Made by a program: the position numbers and the translations under genes
Shown: piece by piece, positions 1 to 12,146 of the stretch
How positions within the stretch are numbered: position 1 is the first letter of the stretch
Layout of the letters: each line of letters starts with the position of its first letter
Origin: Schoenoplectus triqueter
Lineage: Eukaryota; Streptophyta; Magnoliopsida; Poales; Cyperaceae
Assembly: GCA_964058805.1 (NCBI GenBank)
Contig: CAXKVV010000656.1
Coordinates: forward strand, 1 to 53,703
DNA: 53,703 nucleotides
Direction of reading: 5' to 3'
Notes under the pieces: generated by a model
What the model was told of the DNA's origin: nothing
Database searches by the model: none
Seen by the model: the letters and a program-made list of their open reading frames with translations, nothing else

Positions 1-1460
1 AGTTTTTTTAATGCTTTTCTATTAATCTTTACGCATAATCCATGTCCTAATGGCGGTAGCATACATAAATTAATACATGAGCTCCTTGAATACATCATTT
101 AAAATAACTTTGTTTATTTTGGTGATTTTATGTATTGAAGTGAGGCTTCAAATGATACAAAACTCGAATAAGCTGACAGCATAAGTACGGTTTCTGGTGC
201 ATTTATGAATCTCTTATTGCGTATTCATATCATAACGGATCGAGCACGCAACGGTTATAATATAAATCAATAAAAGACATTATTCAAAAAAAATTTTGTG
301 TATTTTGATGATTTTCTGAGTGAAAATGAGGTAACAAATGATGTAAAGCTCAAATAAATTGAAATATTATTTCCAAGAATTTGTTTTACGCTCTCGATGT
401 CATTCGTGCGTTAAAGGCTCAAGAACACGACGATTATAATATAAATCAGAATTTGGACAATCATTCAAAATGATTTTGCGTATTTGGGTGATATTTTATA
501 ACAAAATGAGGACACAAAATGATACAAAACTCAAATAGACTGAAATATTATTTTTATGTGTTTGTGTTGATCATTAGAAGTTATTCGTGTGATAAAGGCG
601 CGAGAATAAAATGATTATGATATATAACTAAAAGTAGATATCCTTCAAAATAACATAGTGCATTTTGATGATTTTACGTATTGAAGGCACGCTATAAATG
701 AATCAAAACTCGAAAAACAAAATGAAGAAGTACTATTTTCAATTTATTTGTATAAATTGCTTTTTTAATTCATATCACGCAAAATATCTTTGTATATTTT
801 TGTAGATTTATGAGTTTCAATGAGCCTACAAAATACACAAATAAAAAAAATACTATTTTTATGCATTTTGATAATATTTCAACGTTATTTGTGTCTTAAT
901 GGTTCAGTAACATGATGGTTATTATATAAATGAATTGGAGATGTAATTCAAAGTTACTTTGTGCGTTTTGATGATTTTATGTATTAAATTGAGGCCATAA
1001 ATGATAGAAAAGTTAAATAAACTACCATAAGAAGTATAATGTTTTAATGCATTTGCATTAATCATTGTATGTAATTAGTGTTCTAATGGTTCAAGCATGC
1101 ATAAATTATAATATAAAACTCAAAGAATACACCATTTAAAAAAAAAATTGTCTATTTTGATGATTTTATGTGTTGAAATGAGATTTCAAATAAAATAAAA
1201 CTCGAATAAATCAGCGAATGCTTGCTTTCGAGACTTCTTCACGCTTGCACCCTCACTCCGCCTCGACAAGCAAAGAAAATTCGTAAAGTAAACTAATGGT
1301 AGTAGTATATTTTTTCTACATTTATATTCCTCTTTGTGCGTAAGTACCATAATGCCTCGAGCACGCAATGAATATAATATTAACCTATAAAAGAGTTCAT
1401 TCAAAATATTTTTGTATATTTTAATGATTGAAAATGAGGCTACAAAGTTATTATTTTCTC
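1..1460. repeat. Diverged ~180-bp tandem satellite-like array
   Basis: About eight degenerate copies of one monomer lie head to tail. Each contains a block like 'TTTTGATGATTTTATG', then 'AAATGAGGCTACAAATGATA', then 'AAACTCGAATAAACTGAA', then a stretch resembling 'TTAATGGCTCGAGCACG', then 'ATTATAATATAAATC'. The first block begins near 117, 301, 481, 661, 796, 963, 1153 and 1418, so the spacing is mostly 165-190 bp with one short and one long unit. The long unit carries an unrelated GC-richer insert at about 1213-1290. The array continues past the left edge. Monomers of this size are common in plant satellites, but nothing here proves a centromeric location. The copies are too diverged to be a young homogenised array. 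Confidence 0.75.
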
Positions 1461-2110
1461 ATGTAATTGCAATTGAGGGTTTCTCAATTCTAATTTAAAA
1501 TCTACCCACTTTTCGTGGTGGAGTCCATTATCTAGCGTAAATTTCATTTTGTGGTATATCCTAAATAATTAATTTTTGTAATTGGTCGGATTATATACTC
1601 AAGCCGTCAAATCCTCTAATGGACTCAACAACAGGATTCAAACCTGAGTCCCTGAAGGTAATAAGTCATCTATCGAAATCATTTTTCTAAGTCTTGGTTT
1701 GGATTAGACAATCAACGTCTTCTTTCGGTACTTAGTCTCAAACATAGGGTTTTGCATACAAACATGAATTTGGTCAATTTCTATACAGGTTGAAGCATTT
1801 GTAACTACTCAAACATACAATTCATCATTCAATTCAACAGATCATACATAAGTAAATCACAAACCAAAATCAAAATAAAGTAATCATTGAAACAACAATA
1901 TAGTTCGAACCAAAGCAACGTAAGCATCAACTACATGCTCTAAACCTAGAAGAGGGTAGCTTAGCCTTCCATGAGACAATAAACAATAAGAGAATCAAAG
2001 AAAAATATAAACATGAAAGAGAAAGAATAAGAGAGAAATGTTAGAGAAGAAAGAGAGAAGCTTCCTACCTCTAATTCTGAATCGTCCTTCTATTTTCATA
2101 CTTTTTGTCT
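1461..2110. other. Unidentified insert interrupting the satellite
   Basis: This stretch has no monomer of the flanking tandem repeat, although a further monomer relic follows at about 2110-2190. It contains no ORF of note. A segment near 1630-1660 (GGATTCAAACCTGAGTCC) looks superficially like a Pol III B box. The composition suggests an inserted transposon fragment, but I cannot assign a family. Confidence 0.35.
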
Positions 2111-2190
2111 ATTTTTTAAGTACCATAAATTTTTGTGCGTAATTTATATCTTAATAGTTCAAATACGTAAAGATTATAATTGATTTTCAA
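2110..2190. repeat. Outlying relic of the ~180-bp satellite monomer
   Basis: The segment with 'TTTGTGCGTAATTTATATC', 'TTAATAGTTCAAATACG' and 'AAAGATTATAAT' matches the second half of the monomers in the array at 1-1460. It shows that the array once extended further right and was interrupted. Confidence 0.5.
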
Positions 2191-5100
2191 ATATATGAAC
2201 GGGGTGTCCGAGGATAAAGTGTGAAGAGAAACCTTTTATCTTCAATTTATATGGAATTTTTGGAACTTAGCTACCATTTTGTAAAAAGACAAGATCTATT
2301 ATTATATATGCTATGCATGTAATTCAAAACAACGTTTGTTTTGAATCAATTCAATTGCATTTCTTGTTGGATTTCTAAGTCTGTATCCTTCATCCTTCTT
2401 TTTATCCAATGTTTTATGTCTAATATTCATTTGCAATACTTGTTGGATTTCTCAGACCTGTTCTTTTTATCGAGACAACTTTAGAATTCCTCAGTGGCCG
2501 GGTCTGCGACAAAATACAATGATTCATACCCCATATATTTGTTTGATAGCGCAAAGAATTACCAAGTGAATAAAAAGATTTCTAGAATGTGTACAAACTT
2601 AAGCACTTGATCAACGATGTACGGTCAGTGCCGGATATAGAATTTTGATAGGGCTCATCGAATTGTCATAATTTATCGGGTTCAAATTTATTAACTAATG
2701 AGATACTAAATATAAAAATAATAATATAACATATATTCTTATCTAATAAAAATTTATTAAAAAAAATCTTTTTATATAATAATAGATAATTCGATAAAGA
2801 AAATTTTTCTTTACGATACTTCATATTTTGAAACTTTATACATAATTTTTTCATTGTCAATGGTATTAAATATATTTTCTTAGTGAAAAATAATCAGATA
2901 ATTTAGAAATCAGAAATTAAATTTAAGGAGATCAAATTAATAAAAATATAGTTTAAAAATACTATTTTTTAAAATTCAAGGAGAAATCAGTTGACCTCCT
3001 GGATCTTAGTTGATCCGCCCTTACGCAGGGGTCATCATTCATAAACTCATCATTCACCATCCCTTACATTATTACAAATGAGATGCGAATATGCGATATA
3101 TATTTATTCGGGTTCTATAAGTTTGAAATCCAGATGAGAGTTTCTATAAATATTAATAAAATTTGAAGATTTAACTCTTATCTTTCTTATAAAAAAAATA
3201 ATTATTATATATCACACAACGATTTTACTCAATCAACAGCTGTAGAGCATCCGAAGCATCTGATTCTGATGCATGAGCAAACATTTAGCAGACGGGTACT
3301 ATTGCGAATTTGTAAGTCAGGGCACTTTTAACGGTATTAAGCTTCTCCACATTTGCTTTTATCATCTTTAAATTTAATTCTGAACAAGTTATTTATGTTA
3401 AAATCTCATGGATACAGATATTTTTTATTTTTAAAGTACTTTAAGTATTTCTTTCAGATTTTTTTTTTTGTAAATGATCTATGTCCATATATATACAGAC
3501 ATTCTTATTTTATTTTTATTTTGATATCATCTTAAAATATGAAAGAAATATTTTAAAAATTCTAAAACTAAAAAGAATTTGTATAGCACTAAATTGTGTT
3601 ATAAAGATTTTATTGAATAATACAAAATTTAAAATTTTGAGAAGATAAAATATATTTTATTGTTAAAGGCACTAAAGAGCTAGCTTTAACACTCTTTGAA
3701 AACCCCTAACTTTAATCATTTTAAATATTAATTGTTCACATGATTTTTATCCCAATAATCCAAAATGGGTGCTACTTTGGATGCTGTACTACTGACCTGT
3801 TAGATCGGTGATACTCCATGGAATTTGAAGGGAACATTTACTCTTCTGGAACTGTCCCCGATCCATTGTTCGGATCGATATTTTGATAGAAAATTAATGA
3901 GTTCTTTTTTATTTTGTCTTATTTTCATGTCACTTAAGCAAACTTACAACTCAATTATTTTTTTCTGTTCACTTCATGGACTTAGTAGCATACTAGCACG
4001 GACTGTTGTTTCTCTCCATCTTATGACGTACTTCTATTAACGTGTAATGTCACAGATGTCTACAAATTTTTTTTTTATAAATTGGAGTTTGAACTTTTAA
4101 TTTGATCTATTTGGACAAATAGTTTCCTTCTATTGCATCGAAATTATACAGTGACAATACCTCCTGTAAGGCTGTAACTAATTGTTTCATAATGCTCAAT
4201 TTTAAGTATTAAATGATTATAACAATTTATTTGTTTTAGAATAGTATTTGAAATAATAATGTATTTAGAATAGTATTAAATGTCTTAGGATATTTGCATT
4301 TAATTTTTCAAATTAGGCACTTCATTGTATATTCATAATATATAAAATGTTTGCTTCTTATCTTTTTTTATTGTTATTTTAAATGTTTTATTTTATTTCC
4401 ATAAAAAGTAGTTGCATAAATAATTAAAATTTAAATATTTTATTTGTATATGAAAATTAGAAAATACTTTGAAGTATTTTTAAACTTTAAAATTGATATT
4501 GAAATTGGAAAATTATCATAGTTCATAAAACAATTAACAACATATATACAAAAAAAAAACTTGTGAAGGGTGAATGTCATGAATGCTAGATCGAGGTAAA
4601 AGTTGGGGAGTCGACTTTTTACAAACCAAAAGTTTAAGGGTGTCCATTTGCATTATTTCTTTATTAATTTTTCAAGTAAAGCAAGTCAGAAGTATTTGAT
4701 AATTAAGTTTAACTTTACAATATTCAATTAGTTTAAAATAACGAATTCAAACTTTTCAGACAAATTTACTGTATAAAACAATGCAATTACAATTTAATTT
4801 ATATATTTTCAAATTAATTTATTTTAATTCCATCATGAAGATTTATAAATTATTTCAATGCATTTATTTTCCATCATTTTAACCGCTTTTCTGCAGTAAG
4901 CAAAAGTAAATACTCTACAAATTTAGTATATAAATATATCACTCATGAAGTAATTATTTTAGACAGTTTGAATTTGTTTTTTTGAAATTAGTCTGATAAA
5001 ATTTTCAATTAAACTCGCCAACAATCATGAGAGGCTTAAGAGTATACTAACTTCACTTTAATATTTCTATAAACTTATAATTGTTTAGCAATCCTTTCTC

Positions 5101-6700
5101 ATATAAAACTATGATTGCCACACTCAAATTGGTCCTTGAAATTTTTATGTACACTAAACTGATTCTTGAACATTTTTATAAAAATAATTTGGTCCCTATA
5201 CTACTATATAAATTTTATTTTTTCTTAATAAAATGTTTCTAATATATATTTTTATACTTAGGAAAAAAGAAATAAGAAAACGTTGAATAGAAATTTTAAG
5301 GATTGGTTTTATTTTTTCAGGGACTAAATTAGTTTTTATGGCAAAAGTTTAAAGACTTATTTGATGTGATTAAAGTTAAAGGCCTGATTTGGTTCTTTTT
5401 AAGAAGTTCAAGAATTAATATGGTGTTTTTTTTAAGTTGAAGTACCAACTTGATATAATGAGAGTTTAGAAATCAACTTTTTTAAACAAAGTTAGATGAA
5501 TTCTTTTTTTTATAAGCATTTCTTTTTTGATAAACAATGCATGTTTTTAACGGCTTCTGTTATCATGTCTAGTCTTGACGGGAAGTCGCATTGCTAAGCT
5601 ATGCGCATGCCATAAATTTCTATGTTGACTGTCGATAGCTGGAATTTGATTGTGGTTCACGAGTTAAGGAGCACTATAAAAATTTCTCTATCAATAGAAG
5701 CAGCTAGACACAACATGCCTCAATACATTCTTAAGTAGCTAACCTGATCTGAATTTAATTAATTGTGATTCAATGTACAACATTTATTTCTGATCATGAT
5801 GGGCCTCATAGGTGAATAAAATGTAGCATGTAAAAACTAAACAATATTAGGGTTATACATACTTTCAATTTCAATGGAGGTACTGGTGGATATACTCCGC
5901 TTTCATATATCAAAAAAAAAATGTTTCGCTGGTGACAGTTCTGATTTATTTAATTTGTATGATTTACTAATAATAGTATCATTCAAAAAAAAAATTACCT
6001 AAAAATGTTAATCAAATTGAATAAATTGCATATTTTACTGTAATATATATCGTGGAATAAATTCTGATCGTTTTTCCCTGCTTGACCGCTTTGCTTTCTC
6101 TAGTGTAGTTTACGTCTTTCTACTACATTTTTTTTTCATGTGTAAATTAATTATCAAAATATGAAGTTTGAAGTTATCATGGCAAATTTTAATGAATCAA
6201 GCATTATTTTGTAATTGGTTACATTTCTTGTGCATATTTGTTAAAAATGTACTTGTTATGAGTTCCTTTTTCTCCGAATCTAAGTTATAATTTTTTTTTA
6301 AGAAAGTAAGTTATAAAATGTTGACAGGGTCATGATTTAGAATTAATTTGGCAGGTTCTTGGATACAATATGAATATAATTTGAAATTTTTCGTTGCTTT
6401 ACCTCAAAAAAAAATGGTTCGTTGCTTTTCTAATCCAAATTATGTACCAAAATATAGATTTTTTTTTTGTATATATTGAATCATTCTAGACACTACACAT
6501 GTCTGATTAATTAAATGCACATGTTAATTCCATTTCATAATAAAATTGTATGTTTTGGCATTACTATCCAACTTGTAACCTCAAAATCGAAGAGAATTTG
6601 GCTAATTTTTTTCCTCCATTACTTAATTGTAGTAGAAATTCTTAGCCTGATGTTGATTTATTGGGTCACTCGTTGAATATTATGCACCGCGTCTAGACAA
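2191..6700. other. AT-rich intergenic DNA with decayed repeats
   Basis: No coding exon or RNA gene is recognisable. At 2626-3025 a segment begins 'CAGTGCCGGATAT' and ends around 'TTGATCCGCCCTTACG', resembling the ends of a common class of plant hAT-like MITEs; I could not find a clean target duplication. At about 5120-5460 phrases such as 'TGGTCCTTGAA', 'TTTGGTCCCTA' and 'GGGACTAAATTAG' recur in both orientations, typical of dispersed plant repeats. The rest is simple AT-rich sequence with homopolymer runs. Confidence 0.5.
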
Positions 6701-6720
6701 GAATTTTAATAATCTGCTAC

Positions 6721-6726
6721 TATAAA
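6721..6726 (+). promoter_or_regulatory. Candidate TATA box of the PILS gene
   Basis: TATAAA within 'CTACTATAAAATGC' lies about 500 bp upstream of the PILS start codon. A polypyrimidine tract ending in CAG at 7106-7108 sits between it and the ATG, so a 5'UTR intron is likely, with the second leader exon starting near 7109. This is inferred from sequence context only. Confidence 0.4.
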
Positions 6727-7224
6727 ATGCTGCTTGCTTCTCTGGACGATTCCATCTCGATCTCTGATGGATCCCTGTTTTTCTTCTCCATTGTTACATG
6801 GTACCATACAAGATTTAAGGTCGTACAAATAGCTTCTTTTTTATTTTGTTCTACTAGAACCCTTAGAAAATAGCAAAACAGGGTGTTAGTGCTGCTCTAC
6901 TTAACCTTTTTTTTTTCAAGTTCCTAATCCTTTAAGTTCCTCTCCGTACCCTGTTTCTTTTTCTTTTGAAGAGTGTGTTAGTGCTGCTCTTCACTTTTCC
7001 TTTTTTATTTATTTTTCCTTCTTAAAGTGCAAATTGTACTAACAATTTAGTAATTATAGTGGAATCTAAAATATTCAAAATTGTAAACAGTTATCTTTTT
7101 TTTTTCAGGCTCACCACCTCGTTCTATTCTTGATTGGTGATCTCACACTTAATTTCTACAATAACCTGAAGTGTAATACTGAAGGTTTTGAGATACAGAG
7201 TGAAAACTAGAAAAGAGAAGAAAA

Positions 7225-10200
7225 ATGGGGTTTCTTTCTCTGCTTCTTGTTGCATCACTTCCAATCGTACAAGTGTTGTTATTAGGACTTCTTGGCGCGT
7301 ATCTTGCAACTGGACACAACAGTATTCTGACGCCAAATGCACGGAAGGATATTAATAAGGTATATTTACAAATTTTTAGTTAATTTATGATGATTTGTAT
7401 CTTTTGATTGTGAGTGGTCTCAAAATGGTACTTTGAAGGGTACCGCTTTTCTTTCTGATTATTTTGGTTGTTTATAATTATTCCTTGTGCCAGTCAGAAA
7501 ATAACAAATGACAAAGAAACTATAAATTAATGAGAAATGATTTCTGCGTACAGACTTAGAGAACCTGAGTCCGAGATTAAAAGATCTAACAATAACAGTA
7601 AAAATAGCTAACCTGAATTTTTTTCTTTTTCTTTTTTCCTCTTTATAAGATTGTGTATGCAGTGTTCACACCTGCTTTAGTATTTTCAAATCTAGCAAAG
7701 ACAGTCACCCTCAAAGACGTTATCTCTTGGTATGTTCCTAATACTAATTATACAATCAAGATTTATAATTCATAGATTATTTTTTTCTCAACTGAGCACA
7801 AATGCATCAGCCAGTGAGGAAATGGAAATGGGAATCAACATAAAGCATAAATCAAAAGGTATACATGGTACAGGAATTCAAGATGGCCAATTGTCATCCT
7901 TGATTGAACCTTCCAATTAGTAATTTCTAGCCACGTCAGCAAACTCACTTCAATAATCTTCACTGACTGGTATTAACTTTGTTGCCATAATTTCTAAAAT
8001 TAGGTGGTTTATGCCGGTGAACATCGGGATAATATTTCTAGTTGGAGGGTTAATCGGATGGATAGCCGTTAAGATCTTGAAGCCTCCAAAGCATCTCAGA
8101 GGCCTTATAATAGCCTCGTGCTCTGCCGGTACTTTCTCACATCATTGGTTCAAATTATCTCACATTTTAAGTCGTGAGGTTTCTTTTGGCAAGCTTGTTA
8201 ATTACTACCTAGTTCTGCAACTGGAAATAAACTTTGAATAAATTTTAGGGAATTTGGGGAATCTTCTGGTAATTATAATCCCAGCAGTTTGTGATGAGGA
8301 TGGAAACCCATTTGGCAGTGACCAAAGTATGTGCCGTGCCAGAGGATTATCATATGCATCTTTCTCCATGGCGGTAAGCTTACATAAATCAAGCATATTT
8401 TCCATTTTGTTAAAATTTTCCCCTCTGAGTAACTTGAATAATAATAGTGGTTTGTGGGGTTTGAATGCAACTGTTTCCTTTTGATACCATTCAATTTCTC
8501 TAAACATTTTCAACAACCTAGGTGATCAGCAATTCACTTATTTTGTGACCAAAAGAATGTTAATTATTGCATTACTGATACCCAAATATTGATTTAAATG
8601 CATGCAGCTAGGTGGCTTTTATATTTGGACGCACACGTATAGTCTCATGAAGCGAGCAGCCAAATTATATCATAGGATGCAACTAGTTCCTAATACCACA
8701 TCAGTAGAACGAATTAATGCACTGGAAGAAAGAGATGAAGAAGTGGTTGATGCCGATCAAGAGGCTGTTCTTTCCGAACATGATAAATCGGTAGAAGAGA
8801 AGGTTTCAAACCAACTGGTACGTACTTGTCTGAATAATTGGCTCTTTTTAAACCTTTTTCTGTTACTTTTCATTCTTTGAATTTCCATAGTGATGTTACC
8901 GTATATAATTCAACCTCAATCTAATGGCCATGATATATATCACAACATATAATAATTTTGAAAATGATACCCCATTGTTTGTAGTACTCAAATAGAAATC
9001 AAGTCTCTTTCGAAACTTATTAATAGGAAATGAAATAGCAGCATGAATGGGCGGACAACTCTACAAGGAAAATACAAATATAGTTAGTTATGAGTTGGCT
9101 TTGTTGACAATTTTTTTGTTTTGTCTTATTGCATTTAATGCAGGATTTGCCATTATTATCGAGCGGTTTTTCCAGCGGCTTCTTGAGTGGTAGCAAGAGA
9201 AGCATATGGCAAAGGCTCAAGGATGCCTCTCACCAAATTATTGAAGAGTTGCGGGCCCCACCCACTGTGTCAGCTGTATGTTTCTAATTATATACGACTA
9301 TTTAGTACTGTATGTACAGTATAATTAATTAATAACGTTAAATGTTAATTGGATATCACTGTACGTGCAAAATATAATGAACTCAAATGATATCAATGGA
9401 CGTGCTTGTGGGCACTGTGCTGCTAACTATAGTACAGTGCCATTATTGCTAGCATATACCTAATGAATGTTCCTAAAGCCTATTCCAAACCATTATTTTT
9501 TTTTATTATTGCTTTTACTTTATCTTCTGTGCTATTTATGTAAAAATGTGTATTCTTCATGAAACTAACCAACAACTTTGCAAATGTACAGGCTAATGGC
9601 CAATAAAGGACCACAATCTTTTTTTAACCATTTTTGGTTCTTGTAATTAAGTGAAAATTTTGTACTTTCAGATAATAGGATTTGTTGTTGGTGCCATTCC
9701 ATGGTTCAAGAATCTGATGATAGGAGACGGTGCTCCTCTGCGGGTCATTCAGGATTCCATCAAGCTCTTAGGGTATGATAATCTATTATCAGTTTATCAC
9801 TTGAGATATACACAATACAATTGTACTGTAACAATTGAAATAGACTGCTAACTGGTACTACTTGCTGGATTTAACCAAGGCTCTCCTGGCCCGATATCAT
9901 TTGCCCAGAACTTTAAACTTCAATCCATGAATGTCTTTGCACAAGTTCTCAAGTGCACCTTAATTAGTGGCAAGTGCTGGGGATTCTATCAAAAGAAGAA
10001 GAAAAAAATTGATGTGTTCTTATCAATAATATTTTACACTTTTTAATTTCTAATTAGCTCATCATGAAATTGCAGAGACGGTACCATACCATGCATTACT
10101 CTCATTCTTGGAGGTAACCTCACACAAGGTATGGTGTATGCATTCAACAATAAACATTTACAAACACAAGTTATATCTTGAGGGAATTTCTCATTAACCC

Positions 10201-11052
10201 TGTCAAAACGGAAAAATATTTTAGAATACCTTGTGCATTCGTGCACAATTTTGTTCAAGTTTTCTAATATCTTTATTTATATATTATTATTATTATTTTA
10301 TTTTATTTTTCTTCCATCATATTTATTTTTATCACTGATATTTGATATCTTTGATCTTATGTTTTCCGATTGGATTTCATTTCTAACCTACCTCAATTTA
10401 TTTGGGATTAAAGACTTTGTTGTTGTTGTTGTTTCATAAGTCTAATAACACATAAAATATTACACAGGTCTACGCAAGTCGGTTATAAATCCTGTAGGAA
10501 TAATCGCAATAATAATTGTGCGATACATGATTCTTCCCGTAATTGGAATAGCAGTGGTAAGAGCTGCCTATCAGGTTGGTTTCCTGCCTCATGATCCTCT
10601 GTACCAGTATGTGCTTATGGTACAATTTGCGCTGCCTCCTGCCATGAATATCGGTATGCATATTTTTTATTGAGAATATATGCTATTACCTCAACTAAGT
10701 TCCTCTATTGGACAAGAACTGAACTAATGTAGCAATTAAATTTACTTTTTTTTTTGTAGCAGGCGAAGTGATAATTTACTTGTCACTTTTTTAATGTGTT
10801 TTAAGTTTATTGCTGGTAAATTTTGGACTTTATGGTTTCCGTGAAACAAAGCCCAGTGCGTACATAGTAGTTCTATAACTATATAATTTTGTTTGTTTAA
10901 TTCTGTGTCAATAAATGGAAATTGTAGGTACAATGGCTCAACTGTTTGACGTTGGTCAAGAGGAGTGCTCAGTGATTTTCTTATGGACTTATTTGGTGGC
11001 AGCAATTGCACTTACAATTTGGTCTACTGTCTTCATGTGGATCTTATCTTGA
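7225..11052 (+). CDS. PILS: PIN-LIKES (PILS) auxin efflux carrier family protein
   Basis: Ten exons (7225-7359, 7650-7729, 8004-8128, 8249-8373, 8608-8817, 9144-9275, 9672-9772, 10076-10128, 10468-10653, 10928-11052) join in frame to 423 aa, a normal PILS length; all introns are GT-AG. The product is an integral membrane protein of the auxin-carrier (Mem_trans) family. PILS proteins sit in the endoplasmic reticulum and control nuclear auxin signalling by sequestering auxin. Visible family motifs are the N-terminal hydrophobic helix (residues ~4-28), 'YAVFTPALVFSNLA', 'SAGNLGNLL' with 'IIPAVC', a hydrophilic acidic loop at ~172-265, 'GDGTIPCITLILGGNL' and the C-terminal 'LPPAMNIGT'. The sequence resembles the PILS1/3/5 group, but I cannot assign orthology. 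It converges with homoserine kinase. Confidence 0.95.
10385..10434 (+). mobile_element. 3' end of an Au-like SINE in PILS intron 8
   Basis: The segment 'CTACCTCAATTTATTTGGGA' followed by 'TTAAAGACTTTG' and a TTG repeat matches, from memory, the conserved 3' terminus of plant Au-type SINEs. Only the 3' end is recognisable, so the copy is 5'-truncated or decayed upstream. Confidence 0.5.
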
Positions 11053-12146
11053 AACCATTAAATAGATTTTTATTCTCCTCATGCATGCAGTAATTTTGGT
11101 TTTTCTTTTCCTTGATTGTCGTGCATTTTGATTCTTGAGTGATTGTAGATTGAAGTGTTGAATGGTACTCTTTAGAACATCCGCGTAAAGTAAACAAATA
11201 TTAAGTATAGGTTTAGTTTATAAAGATTCTTGGCGCAAGCAAAATCTTTCAAGTCAATTGTCCAGGATGGTTATTTGTTAGAATAATAGAGAGAGGCAAA
11301 AGAAAGCATAGTACTGCTGACGTAAAATGAAAAATATGACAATTTGCTCACTGTAAGATACTGATTTGTGCTGAACATACACATAATTATGATATTAAAA
11401 ATTTCACTAATTATTATATATTTAATATATGGCCCAAGTGCGAGTCTCAAACCTAGGTAACTCTACCAGCCGCCAAATACAGCTCCAGTCGCGTACCATT
11501 GTTGGGAAGACATTGTTTTAACTTAGTACACAGGTAAAAATTCACAACAGGTAAATACTAACCAATTAGGAATATGTGGAACTTGCCAACTGTTAAATTA
11601 TGATCATGTTAATTTATTCTATCCTGCAATAATGCCAGAATACATGCCTTATTGCTAAACTTTCAGCTTTTAATGCCAAATAAAGTTCAATCGCCTTTAG
11701 TGGACTTCTGAAGTCCAAACGAACTTTCAGGCTTTACAGCTGTATTAATGTATTTATCAACAAAAAAAACGCAGCTCAAAACAAAGCATGTGCCATTTTA
11801 TTCAAGACATGGGAAAAAGAAGAAACAATCTTGAGTTCAATTATCACAAACACAACAAAGCCATGATTTTACAATAGAGACTACAGCTGGAATTTAATCT
11901 TGAGCAAGCTCCAGTTCCCGTCTCCCCTAAATTCTACCAGTACTTTCTGGTAAATGCGTTGTTATGCATCTAAATCAGACAAAAACTTACTCACTGAACA
12001 ATAATTCAAATTATTTATTTCTTATTTCCAAAAGTATTCCCATCAGGGCTGATCTCCACCACCGCTGACAATGCCGCCTCCCTCATTGTCCCCACCCCAC
12101 TGATCATCACAGGCACCCCACAAATCAAGAAACCATGCTACTATAT
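11053..12146. other. Convergent 3' intergenic region, PILS and homoserine kinase
   Basis: This 1.1-kb stretch separates two convergent stop codons and should hold both 3'UTRs. I see no further ORF or RNA gene. The part nearest the kinase stop (about 12030-12146) is richer in C and is probably its 3'UTR. Confidence 0.6.

Noticed and set aside
1630..1660. B-box-like GGATTCAAACC suggesting a tRNA or SINE
   Set aside because: No A box or cloverleaf can be formed around it.
11420..11500. tRNA-like 'GAGTCTCAAACCTAGG' segment
   Set aside because: It does not fold into a tRNA and resembles a common repeat fragment.
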